NCBI GenBank assembly: GCA_003266075.1
Contig: MUZZ01000193.1
Span: 1,141-24,356 of the forward strand
Length of the DNA: 23,216 bases
Source: Methanosphaera sp. rholeuAM74
GTDB taxonomy: Archaea > Methanobacteriota > Methanobacteria > Methanobacteriales > Methanobacteriaceae
Direction of reading: 5' to 3'
A program made the position numbers and the translations under genes. Positions 14,546 through 22,013 of the stretch are shown here, in pieces. How positions within the stretch are numbered: position 1 is the stretch's first letter; each line of letters starts with the position of its first letter. The notes beneath the pieces are model-generated. The model was given only the letters and a program-made list of their open reading frames with translations, was not told the origin of the DNA and did no database searches.

Positions 14546-15529
14546 TTGGACTTTAGTGAAATAATAGACTCCATAAGAACTTTCAAGGGAGTAACAAGAA
14601 AAAAATCAATAGCAGACGTAAGAGAAACATTAAAAGACGTTTATAACATATCGGGGGATGTACACCTAGCATTTGGTGATGATGCTGCTGCAATAGACAT
14701 AGGCAACAACCAGTTAATGCTACTTGCCACGGACGGAATCTGGGGTTCATTGATGGACTTAGACCCATGGTGGTCTGGCTACTGTTCTGTACTAGTAAAC
14801 GTCAATGACATAGCAGCCATGGGTGGAATACCTGTAGGCATGACCAACGTACTTTCATCCAGCAATCCCAAGGTGACAAACGAAATCATGGATGGAATCA
14901 AGGAAGGAGTCAAAAAGTTTGGCGTACCCATGGTGGGTGGACACACACACCCAGATACTCCATACAATGCACTTGACGTTGCCATAAGTGGCATAGTTGC
15001 AAAGGATGATGTTATACCCAGCTGTGATGCCCAAGTGGATGATGATATAATAGTTGCAATAGATTTGGATGGCTCAGTTTATCCTAATACCGAGATTAAC
15101 TGGGATACCACTAGTGACAAGTCACCAGAATATGTTCAAGAACAGATAAAAGTCATGAATACCATCGCACAAAGACACATCGTACACTCTGCAAAGGATA
15201 TAAGTAACCCCGGAATTGTAGGCACACTGGGAATGCTCTTGGAGGCATCAAACAAAGGTGCATCCATAGAACTGGAGTTAATACCAAAGCATGACAGTAT
15301 CGACTGGATTCATTGGCTTAGAATGTATCCGGGATCAGCATTCGTACTAACAGCATCCGATGATAACACCGATGAAACAATCAAACTACTAAGCAATGCT
15401 AACCTCACCAGCCAAGTCATAGGAAAGGTTACCGACACACATAAACTATCTATGACCCATAAAAATACCACCAAGACGGTATTCGACTTTAATAATGAAA
15501 TAATAATGGGTTTTGAAGAGGACAGGTAA
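14546..15529 (+). CDS. mmp2: Methanogenesis marker protein 2 (AIR-synthase-related, PurM fold)
   Basis: One of the proteins found in essentially all methanogens and rarely elsewhere; its reaction is unknown. The 327-aa chain has the PurM/SelD/HypE-like ATP-binding fold: FGDDAAAID near residue 43, LLATDGIWG, a VLVNVNDIAAMGGIPVGM segment at about 88-105, GGHTHPDT near 131, and DISNPGIVGTLGMLLE in the C-terminal domain. This family normally uses ATP to activate a carboxyl, amide or selenium group. The start is TTG, chosen because GGGGGAT sits seven bases upstream and no in-frame ATG is near. It has a promoter-like box of its own and T-rich tracts after the stop, so it is probably transcribed separately from the mmp3 cluster. 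Confidence 0.9.
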   Translation: MDFSEIIDSIRTFKGVTRKKSIADVRETLKDVYNISGDVHLAFGDDAAAIDIGNNQLMLLATDGIWGSLMDLDPWWSGYCSVLVNVNDIAAMGGIPVGMTNVLSSSNPKVTNEIMDGIKEGVKKFGVPMVGGHTHPDTPYNALDVAISGIVAKDDVIPSCDAQVDDDIIVAIDLDGSVYPNTEINWDTTSDKSPEYVQEQIKVMNTIAQRHIVHSAKDISNPGIVGTLGMLLEASNKGASIELELIPKHDSIDWIHWLRMYPGSAFVLTASDDNTDETIKLLSNANLTSQVIGKVTDTHKLSMTHKNTTKTVFDFNNEIIMGFEEDR

Positions 15530-15569
15530 TACCATATCTCCTAAATCCACATCATTCACCCACAAACTA

Positions 15570-15590
15570 TTTTTTCAACCTTTTCTGTTT
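15570..15590 (+). terminator. T-rich terminator after mmp2
   Basis: A T6 run (15570-15575) followed by TTTT and TTT tracts lies 40-60 bases past the mmp2 stop, fitting archaeal U-tract termination before the mmp3 promoter region. Confidence 0.5.
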
Positions 15591-15613
15591 AAACTTATTA
15601 ATAATGAAATAAA

Positions 15614-15652
15614 TAAATATAAGCATATAGAAATACTTCATAGAAATTTCTA
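15614..15652 (+). promoter_or_regulatory. mmp3 promoter region with a perfect palindrome
   Basis: A TATA-like TAAATATAAG at 15614-15623 would start transcription near 15644. TAGAAATTTCTA at 15641-15652 is a perfect 12-bp palindrome. Its half-site TAGAAAT is also present directly repeated 13 bases upstream (15628-15634). Such an arrangement at a start site suits a repressor operator; no regulator is identified. Confidence 0.5.
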
Positions 15653-15705
15653 ATAAAAACGAGAAAGAAAAACTTAAGTTATATTATTTTAACCGAGGCT
15701 ATAAA

Positions 15706-17238
15706 ATGCATATTAAAATAAATGAGGTTGAAATGGAATTGGCTGAGGGTTCAACAGTTAAAGATGCAATAGAAGCATCCAATGCACCCTACGTTGAGGG
15801 GTGTGCTGTTTCACTGATTGAGGGTCGAGAAGAACTTGAAAGTCACGTCAACAAGTACAAAATTAAAACTACCAAGGGTAGTATCATCATTGAATTAGTT
15901 GATGAGGCAAAACTTTTAGTCTATTTCTGGAAAAATCATTACAATGAATTTAGTTCCTCATTAATAAGGTGGACTACCTCAAATGAGGTGGCTATGGGTT
16001 CAATGGTGTCTGATTTGGAGCCTACACACAATGAATACCAATACAATAGGTGGGATGTGATACTGAGCTTGTCAAGCTTTTCGAACGAGTCAACTCACGT
16101 AATATTCTCCAAATCCAAACACAATGCTATATACGGTGTACCTGATGACAATAAGGGGGTATTTGCCACAGTCGTTGGTGGTAAACGTACAATAGCACAA
16201 CTAGACAATACTGATAAGATAACATCAATCGAACCGATAATAGAACGAAAAAGCGTAATAAAAACGGCTAACGTAACAGATTTATCAACAAAGCTACATG
16301 AATCAAACGAACTGTTCACATACATCGAGGTAGAGGCAAACCCCCAAGCACCGATGTCATTCGAACACTTCCTCAAAATCATAGAAAACAACACGATAAC
16401 AGTGGACTACGAATCAGAGACATTCATAAGCAACCAAACCCTCAAGGGCTTGGAACGTGAATCAGAGCTAATAGAGAAAAGAAGCAGGGGAAATGTGACA
16501 CTACGTAATGATGGTAGCTCAACAGGAACAATATACCTCTACAGGGAAAGTAGGGTCTCAGTACCAACACATAACACAGTAGGATACATAAAAAGAGGAA
16601 TACAACTACTAGACACTGTAAATGAAAAGGAAAAAGTCACGATAAAAACAGTTCCAGAGAAGATATCCACGGTAGCGATGACACAAGTCGAGGCAGAAGA
16701 GTACCTCGACAAACTATCAATAGAACACCAGAGGGACGGATTAACCGATGATGATGCAATAGTAGTAGCACAAAACCCACTATACACGGTTGAGATAAAC
16801 AACACAAAAAAGATAAGCACATTGGGAGTTCCAAAGGAGGACTTCGTAGAAATAGAACTATACGAAGACCAGTCACCAAGCTCCGTATGGTACTTCAGAA
16901 AGATTACCGGATTACTGGACGGTGACGTAGGACACCTACGAGTGGACATGGCATTCAAGGACATGGACTTAATAATGTTCAATGCAGTAAAAAAGGATGC
17001 AAAGGGATTGATACCCGAGAAAACTCCTACAGACGAGGTTAAAGCTTGGGAGATATGTGTCAGTAACACGGTATCCAAATATGTGGGAAACATGGGAATC
17101 AGGTTTGTTGACAACAATGAATTTGGTCCGACAGGAGAAACATTTGATGGAACAAACATCATCGGTCGTGTAGTAACAGGAAAAGAAAACTTCGAATCAT
17201 ACTATGAAGGAGATACCATATATGTCAGAGAAAAATGA
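15706..17238 (+). CDS. mmp3: Methanogenesis marker protein 3
   Basis: A methanogen-specific cytosolic protein. Family knowledge, as I recall it, places Mmp3 in the ATP-driven complex that activates methyl-coenzyme M reductase together with McrC, Mmp7, Mmp17 and component A2. The 510-aa chain opens with a ubiquitin-like/thiamine-S-like beta-grasp segment (INEVEMELAEGSTVKDAIEA) and is otherwise beta-rich. Its C-terminal part is cyclophilin-like (FVEIELYEDQSPSSVWYFRK, then NEFGPTGETFDGTNIIGRV). The ATG follows GAGG at seven bases. It is the first gene of the mmp3-6-5-15-17-nifB series and overlaps mmp6. The codon choice changes within the gene, with T-ending codons common early and scarce later. 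Confidence 0.92.
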   Translation: MHIKINEVEMELAEGSTVKDAIEASNAPYVEGCAVSLIEGREELESHVNKYKIKTTKGSIIIELVDEAKLLVYFWKNHYNEFSSSLIRWTTSNEVAMGSMVSDLEPTHNEYQYNRWDVILSLSSFSNESTHVIFSKSKHNAIYGVPDDNKGVFATVVGGKRTIAQLDNTDKITSIEPIIERKSVIKTANVTDLSTKLHESNELFTYIEVEANPQAPMSFEHFLKIIENNTITVDYESETFISNQTLKGLERESELIEKRSRGNVTLRNDGSSTGTIYLYRESRVSVPTHNTVGYIKRGIQLLDTVNEKEKVTIKTVPEKISTVAMTQVEAEEYLDKLSIEHQRDGLTDDDAIVVAQNPLYTVEINNTKKISTLGVPKEDFVEIELYEDQSPSSVWYFRKITGLLDGDVGHLRVDMAFKDMDLIMFNAVKKDAKGLIPEKTPTDEVKAWEICVSNTVSKYVGNMGIRFVDNNEFGPTGETFDGTNIIGRVVTGKENFESYYEGDTIYVREK

Positions 17239-17725
17239 TGATATAGACGCACAATTCTGTCACATACCAATGGGTGACGGCACATACAGGGATTCAGACC
17301 AGAGCGATAAGATAACGAGAATGATAATCTTAGGTCCAGGCTCTACTCTAAGTTCAAAGGAACTGTTCAACCAATTACATATGCTGGAGTTGCCATTGAA
17401 CATTAGATTAACATGCTACGGTGCAAGCGTCAATGGAGTAGCCGAAGACGTTAACTATGCAACAGAGAAGATGAGGGAATTAGACCCATACCATATATTC
17501 ATCAAGTTCAGGGGATTCCCACCGGGAGACCCTAGAAGATGCAGGGCAAAACGTGGGGGAGCAAGGGAAGGATTCCACCAGATAGAAGCAGAATACAAAC
17601 TACTGGATGATGTAAGCTATGCACTGGAACATCCAAAGCACGTTGATTTGAATCCTCCCAAGAAGATACCACTTGATGAGTTCAAAGAAGTAGTGGATGA
17701 AATAAACACACAAGGAAAGGATTAA
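17222..17725 (+). CDS. mmp6: Methanogenesis marker protein 6
   Basis: A methanogen-specific protein of unknown activity. I start it at ATG 17222 (MSEKNDDID, 167 aa), because GGAGAT at 17209-17214 is seven bases upstream. The earlier in-frame ATG at 17204 lies before that site. Recognisable family segments are TRMIILGPGSTLSSKELFNQ, RLTCYGASVNG, the Gly/Pro-rich FRGFPPGDPRRCRAKRGGAR near residues 98-117, and EGFHQIEAEYKLL. The overlap with the mmp3 end is 17 bp, so the genes are coupled. An 88-bp AT-rich gap before mmp5 could hold an internal promoter. Confidence 0.9.
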   Translation: MSEKNDDIDAQFCHIPMGDGTYRDSDQSDKITRMIILGPGSTLSSKELFNQLHMLELPLNIRLTCYGASVNGVAEDVNYATEKMRELDPYHIFIKFRGFPPGDPRRCRAKRGGAREGFHQIEAEYKLLDDVSYALEHPKHVDLNPPKKIPLDEFKEVVDEINTQGKD

Positions 17726-17813
17726 AACCAGATACAAATCAATATAAAAGTTAAAAAAACAAATGAATATCAGATGATTTATAAAAAAATGAATAATAAT
17801 TTGAGGTTATATT

Positions 17814-18269
17814 ATGAAAGTGGCGATATTTCCACCAAACTCCATGATACTAGCAGACATGATAGTAAGGAGTGGACATGAACCATTAGTTGTTCAAAAA
17901 CAGATGCAAGAAAAGGTAACAAGTCCTGACTTGGATGCACCACCATTCAACATGACAGAAAACGATCCAATAAACGGATTAAAGTATGCTGCAATAGAAG
18001 TACCCTCTGGTGTACGTGGCAGAATGTCATTGTTTGGTCCGATAATAGAAGAAGCCGAGGCAGCAATAATAATGAACGAGGCACCATACGGATTCGGATG
18101 TGTAGGATGTGCAAGATCATCAGAACTAACAGTCTTCTCACTAAGACGCAAAGACATACCAGTACTGGAACTAGAATATCCAACATCACGTGACGACACA
18201 GTAGAAATGGTACATAAAATCAACACATTCCTAGACGACTTAAACAACGGGGGAGGACAAGGACAATGA
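17814..18269 (+). CDS. mmp5: Methanogenesis marker protein 5
   Basis: A 151-aa methanogen-specific protein of unknown activity. It is recognised by the start KVAIFPPNSMILADMIVRSG, the middle EVPSGVRGRMSLFGPIIEEA, and APYGFGCVGCARSSELTVF, where a Cys-x2-Cys pair (near residues 99-102) could bind a metal or take part in redox chemistry. GAGGT precedes the ATG. The Gly/Gln-rich tail (GGGQGQ) is encoded by the GGGGGAGG that also serves as ribosome binding site for mmp15, and the stop overlaps the mmp15 start as ATGA. The tail may thus exist for the downstream binding site. Confidence 0.9.
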   Translation: MKVAIFPPNSMILADMIVRSGHEPLVVQKQMQEKVTSPDLDAPPFNMTENDPINGLKYAAIEVPSGVRGRMSLFGPIIEEAEAAIIMNEAPYGFGCVGCARSSELTVFSLRRKDIPVLELEYPTSRDDTVEMVHKINTFLDDLNNGGGQGQ

Positions 18270-19519
18270 TAAAAATAGCACAATTATCCTGTGGAACAGA
18301 ATATAGTGGAGTACAAAAAGAGATAGAAAAGGCTGCTGAAACCTTCGGTGCACAGATGGTCATGCCAGACGTGAACTTGGATGAAATAGATGAAGCCTAC
18401 GAGAAATTCGGTCTAAGCTGTGCAAGTTCAAGCCTAAAGCTAATGATAGCACGGGCAATGAGCCTAGTAGAAGGAAAAAATGAGGCCGATGCAGTATTCA
18501 TATGTACCTGTTTCAGGTGTGCAGAAGCAGCAATAGCAAGAAACGAGGTAAGAAGACTAATACAGAACAACACAAACTTGCCAGTAGTAACCTACTCCTT
18601 CACGGAGAAAACCAAGGCATCAGAACTATTCATCAGAATGGAAGCACTGACGACAATCGTGGCAAGAAAAAGTGTACTCGCAAGAGAAAAACAGGAAGGA
18701 CTGACACTAGGAATAGATAGTGGTTCAACCACGACAAAAGTAGCACTCATGGAAGATGATGAAATAATAGGAACAGGGTGGGTCAAGACAGGTGACATAA
18801 TAGGCTGTGCAAACGATGGAATCAGACAAGCACTCGAAAACACGGAGTACAGACTAGACGACATAGAAGCCATAGGAACAACAGGCTACGGAAGAATAAC
18901 CATAGGCAAGGCAATGGGAGCAAAACTGATACAAGAAGAAATATCGGTAAACAGTAAGGGAGCAGTATACCTGGCAGACGCACAGAAAGGTGAGGCAACA
19001 GTACTCGACATAGGTGGAATGGACAACAAGGTAATAACAGTAAACAATGGAATACCAGACAACTTCACCATGGGAGGAATATGTGCAGGAGCATCAGGAA
19101 GATTTCTGGACATGACAAGTGGGAGGCTGGAAGTAGACATAACAGAACTCGGACCACTAGCACAGAAGGGAAACTACAGAAATGCAGTCCTGAACAGCTA
19201 CTGTATAGTATTCGGTATACAGGATCTTGTAACATCCCTAGCAGGAGGAGCAAACAAGGCAGACGCAGCAAGTGCCGCATGTTACTCCGTAGCAGAACAG
19301 GTATACGAACAACAACTACAGGAAATAGATGTACGTGAACCACTAATACAGGTAGGTGGAACATCACTCATAGCAGGACTAGTAGACGCAGTACAGGACA
19401 TCCTCGGTGGAATGAACATCATAGTACCGGAATACTCCCAATACATAGGTTCGATAGGTGCCGCAATGCTGGTATCAGGTCTTAAGGACTCCGACGTAGA
19501 CGACAGTAAACGATTTTAG
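18266..19519 (+). CDS. mmp15: Methanogenesis marker protein 15 (BadF/BcrA/HgdC-type ATPase)
   Basis: An ASKHA-fold ATPase related to the activators of 2-hydroxyacyl-CoA dehydratases and benzoyl-CoA reductase, which couple ATP hydrolysis to low-potential electron transfer. The 417-aa chain has an N-terminal extension of about 145 residues with a Cys cluster (CTCFRCAEA). The ATPase follows, with phosphate-1 motif LGIDSGSTTTKVAL, TTGYGR, and phosphate-2 DIGGMDNKVI. It also has the two cysteines that bridge a [4Fe-4S] cluster between subunits in HgdC: Cys273 (GGICAGASGRFLD) and Cys313 (NSYCIVFG). It is translationally coupled to mmp5. Its presence suggests an ATP-driven electron transfer step linked to the activation machinery; the partner is unknown. 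Confidence 0.92.
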   Translation: MIKIAQLSCGTEYSGVQKEIEKAAETFGAQMVMPDVNLDEIDEAYEKFGLSCASSSLKLMIARAMSLVEGKNEADAVFICTCFRCAEAAIARNEVRRLIQNNTNLPVVTYSFTEKTKASELFIRMEALTTIVARKSVLAREKQEGLTLGIDSGSTTTKVALMEDDEIIGTGWVKTGDIIGCANDGIRQALENTEYRLDDIEAIGTTGYGRITIGKAMGAKLIQEEISVNSKGAVYLADAQKGEATVLDIGGMDNKVITVNNGIPDNFTMGGICAGASGRFLDMTSGRLEVDITELGPLAQKGNYRNAVLNSYCIVFGIQDLVTSLAGGANKADAASAACYSVAEQVYEQQLQEIDVREPLIQVGGTSLIAGLVDAVQDILGGMNIIVPEYSQYIGSIGAAMLVSGLKDSDVDDSKRF

Positions 19520-19535
19520 CTAGGAGATAAGACAA

Positions 19536-20087
19536 ATGTACGTAGAATGTTATGATGAAGTAGGTGCACAAGTATACGATACCATACTCAGACAGACACT
19601 ACAAGACCTAAACCTTGCAAGGGCAATAAGTGCAGTGAAGATATTCATAGACCCAAGAGAAGCACTATTTATAGGAGTAGTCAAATTAGAGAAGGCATCG
19701 GGTATAATACTACTGCCAGACATAGCATCATATAAAACCGAAAAAGACACGCTTAAGATAAAGGTTGAAGACGAAAACTACATACCACACCTCTTAAAGG
19801 CACTATGGCAGAGTGAGGGCAGAAACAACATAAACCAGCCAAACAGGTACACCATAGAAATACCAAATCCAACATTCAATCCAAAGACATACATAGTACA
19901 TGACCCAGCAGAAGAACTAAAACAGAAGGTATACGATGCAATATTCCGCATAATGCCCGAAGGATTCAGGATGACCAAGAATGCTAGCCAAGACAACCTG
20001 ATATGCATCATGAGTAGTGATGAAATAATAGACGAAAAATGGAACGAGAAGTTCCATGAAGTAATAGAAGAAGTCAAAAACAAATAA
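19536..20087 (+). CDS. mmp17: Methanogenesis marker protein 17
   Basis: A 183-aa methanogen-specific protein. As I recall, it co-purifies with McrC, Mmp7 and Mmp3 in the methyl-coenzyme M reductase activation complex. Family features are the opening VECYDEVGAQVYDTILRQTL, VKIFIDPREALFIGVVKLE at residues 34-52, and the C-terminal helical part from KQKVYDAIFRIMPEGFRMTK. It has no signal peptide. The start ATG follows TAGGAGATAA, and the gap to mmp15 is 16 bp. nifB follows after 33 bp, so one transcript is likely. Confidence 0.9.
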   Translation: MYVECYDEVGAQVYDTILRQTLQDLNLARAISAVKIFIDPREALFIGVVKLEKASGIILLPDIASYKTEKDTLKIKVEDENYIPHLLKALWQSEGRNNINQPNRYTIEIPNPTFNPKTYIVHDPAEELKQKVYDAIFRIMPEGFRMTKNASQDNLICIMSSDEIIDEKWNEKFHEVIEEVKNK

Positions 20088-20120
20088 CATACAAGTAAAA
20101 ACTATGGAGGCATAATAAGT

Positions 20121-20987
20121 ATGAGTGACGAGATGATAAACAACTTTTCACACATAACCAAATCCCATCCATGCTTCAACGAGAAGATACATGACAAGGT
20201 TGGTAGGATACACATACCAATAGCACCCAACTGCAACATCCAATGTGGATTCTGCACAAGAAAAATAAACGACCAAGAAGACCGGCCAGGAGTCTCATCA
20301 CAAATAATGACGGTAGACGATGCAATAGAACACATCAGGCAGACCACAACTAAGATGCCAATAAACGTCGTGGGAGTGGCAGGACCAGGAGACTCACTAT
20401 TCAACTCAAACACCTTAGAGCTATTCAAGAGGGTTAAAAAGGAGTTTCCAGACTTAATATTATGTATGAGTACCAACGGATTACTAGTGCCAGACTACAT
20501 AGATGAAATAGTCGAATCTGGTGTAAAAACAGTCACAATAACAATCAACGCAATAGACCCGGATATAGGAGTCAAGATATACGATGACATACAATACCAT
20601 GGAAAGTGCTACCATGGAAGAGAAGGATTCGAGATACTACTAGAAAATCAGCTCAAGGCCGTGGAACTTCTAAGTCAGAGGGGTATTGTCGTGAAGGTAA
20701 ACAGTGTACTCATACCAACAGTCAACGACAAACACATAGTGGAAATAGCCAAAGTAGTCAGGGGCAAGGGAGCATCAATAATGAACGTAATCCCACTAAT
20801 ACCACTAAACAAGTTCAAAGACCTAGAAAAGCCGGGATGTGGACTACTAAGCACGGTAAGACAAGACGTGGAAGAGTACATACCAGTATTCAGGGCATGC
20901 TCACAGTGTAGGGCAGACGCATTCGGAATACCAGGACACAAACAGCACGACTACTCACTAGAGTTAGTGCCAAACAGCCACTACTAA
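20121..20987 (+). CDS. nifB: NifB-type radical SAM protein (Fe-S cluster carbide synthase)
   Basis: NifB fuses two [4Fe-4S] clusters and inserts a carbide from S-adenosylmethionine to make the [8Fe-9S-C] L-cluster, the core of nitrogenase cofactors. The 288-aa protein is a compact NifB without the C-terminal NifX domain, as in methanogens. It shows SHPCFNEKIHDKVGRIHIPI (Cys18), the radical SAM CNIQCGFC (Cys38, 42, 45), the NifB-typical DRPGVSSQ, VGVAGPGDSL, MSTNGLLVPDY, TITINAIDP, and C-terminal Cys260/Cys263 in CSQCRADAFG. GGAGG sits 10 bases before the ATG. It ends the mmp cluster, with a T9 tract after it. No nif structural genes are in the window. Confidence 0.9.
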   Translation: MSDEMINNFSHITKSHPCFNEKIHDKVGRIHIPIAPNCNIQCGFCTRKINDQEDRPGVSSQIMTVDDAIEHIRQTTTKMPINVVGVAGPGDSLFNSNTLELFKRVKKEFPDLILCMSTNGLLVPDYIDEIVESGVKTVTITINAIDPDIGVKIYDDIQYHGKCYHGREGFEILLENQLKAVELLSQRGIVVKVNSVLIPTVNDKHIVEIAKVVRGKGASIMNVIPLIPLNKFKDLEKPGCGLLSTVRQDVEEYIPVFRACSQCRADAFGIPGHKQHDYSLELVPNSHY

Positions 20988-21017
20988 CAATTAATATGAC
21001 CACCAAAAATTATATTA

Positions 21018-21026
21018 TTTTTTTTT
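21018..21026 (+). terminator. T9 terminator after nifB
   Basis: Nine consecutive T about 30 bases past the nifB stop, a standard archaeal termination signal. It separates the mmp-nifB transcript from mtnA. Confidence 0.65.
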
Positions 21027-21065
21027 CATATTATTAGCAAATTAAATAACAAGGAGAATATGAAT

Positions 21066-22010
21066 ATGATAGAAACATTATACTGGAAGGATAACAAACT
21101 ATACCTACTAGACCAGAGACTGCTACCACACAGCATAGAATACGTTGAATGTGAAAACTACCATGAAGTCATAGAAGCAATAAAGACTATGGTAGTCAGG
21201 GGAGCACCAGCAATAGGAGTAAGTGCTGCCTTTGCAATGGCACTAGCACAACTACATGATGAAGACATGACACAAGCCGCACACGAGATAAAATCGGCAA
21301 GACCAACGGCAGTCAACCTCTTCTGGGCAGTAGATGAAGTGCAAAAAGCAGTAGACGACCAAGTACCAGCAATAGTCAAGGCAAAACAGATGATGGAAGA
21401 AGACATACAGATAAACAGGAAAATCGGTGAACATGGAAACACAGTAATAGACGATGGGGACTGTATTCTAACCCACTGCAATGCAGGTTCACTAGCATGT
21501 GCAGGATACGGAACAGCACTGGGAGTAATAAGGGCAGCACACCAGTCCGGCAAAAACATAAACGTAATCTGTGACGAAACAAGACCAGTACTACAGGGTG
21601 CACGACTAAGCGTCTTCGAGATGCAACAGGAAAACATCCCCGTCAGGATGATAGTTGACTCAGCAGCAGCCTTTCTAATGCAACAAAAACGTGTGGACAA
21701 GGTAGTAATCGGAGCAGACCGTGTAGCAAAAGGTGGAGTTGCAAACAAGATTGGTTCACTAATGGTGGCAATAGCAGCAAAAAGATACAACATACCCTTC
21801 TACGTTGCAGCACCACTAAGCACATTTGACAATAATATAAACATATTCGACACAGAAATAGAAGAAAGAAGTGCCGATGAAGTACTCAAAATTAACGATA
21901 AATACATCACATCAGAAGAAACCCTGGTGGAAAACCCGGCATTTGACATAGTCGAATCTGAACTCATCACTGGAATAATTACCGAGGAAGGAATTAAAAA
22001 GCCATTATGA
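21066..22010 (+). CDS. mtnA: S-methyl-5-thioribose-1-phosphate isomerase
   Basis: Isomerises 5-methylthioribose-1-phosphate to the ribulose form in methylthioadenosine salvage; some members also accept 5-deoxyribose-1-phosphate. The 314-aa chain shows VRGAPAIGVSAAFAMAL, ARPTAVNLFWAVDE, the catalytic Cys in ILTHCNAGSLAC, the catalytic Asp in VIGADRVAKGGVANKIG, and the ending ENPAFDIVESELITGIITEE. These distinguish it from the related eIF-2B subunits and ribose-1,5-bisphosphate isomerase. I choose the second ATG (21066), nine bases from AAGGAG, over the ATG at 21060, only three bases away; the difference is two residues. Its stop is 3 bp from the stop of trm5 on the other strand. Confidence 0.9.
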   Translation: MIETLYWKDNKLYLLDQRLLPHSIEYVECENYHEVIEAIKTMVVRGAPAIGVSAAFAMALAQLHDEDMTQAAHEIKSARPTAVNLFWAVDEVQKAVDDQVPAIVKAKQMMEEDIQINRKIGEHGNTVIDDGDCILTHCNAGSLACAGYGTALGVIRAAHQSGKNINVICDETRPVLQGARLSVFEMQQENIPVRMIVDSAAAFLMQQKRVDKVVIGADRVAKGGVANKIGSLMVAIAAKRYNIPFYVAAPLSTFDNNINIFDTEIEERSADEVLKINDKYITSEETLVENPAFDIVESELITGIITEEGIKKPL

Positions 22011-22013
22011 GTT

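Noticed and set aside
16539..17162. A 207-aa minus-strand ORF within mmp3
   Set aside because: It is a low-complexity Ser/Thr/Phe-rich antisense shadow of a well-recognised gene, created by its T-poor coding strand.
17204..17221. The earlier ATG of mmp6 (MKEIPY...)
   Set aside because: The GGAGAT binding site lies after this ATG and fits the start at 17222.
20104..20115. ATG GAG GCA TAA mini-ORF in front of nifB
   Set aside because: It simply contains the nifB ribosome binding site and has no binding site of its own at good spacing.
21158..21793. A 211-aa minus-strand ORF within mtnA
   Set aside because: It is the antisense of the conserved MtnA core, including the catalytic motifs. Its Ser/Ala/Cys-rich composition is typical of shadow frames.
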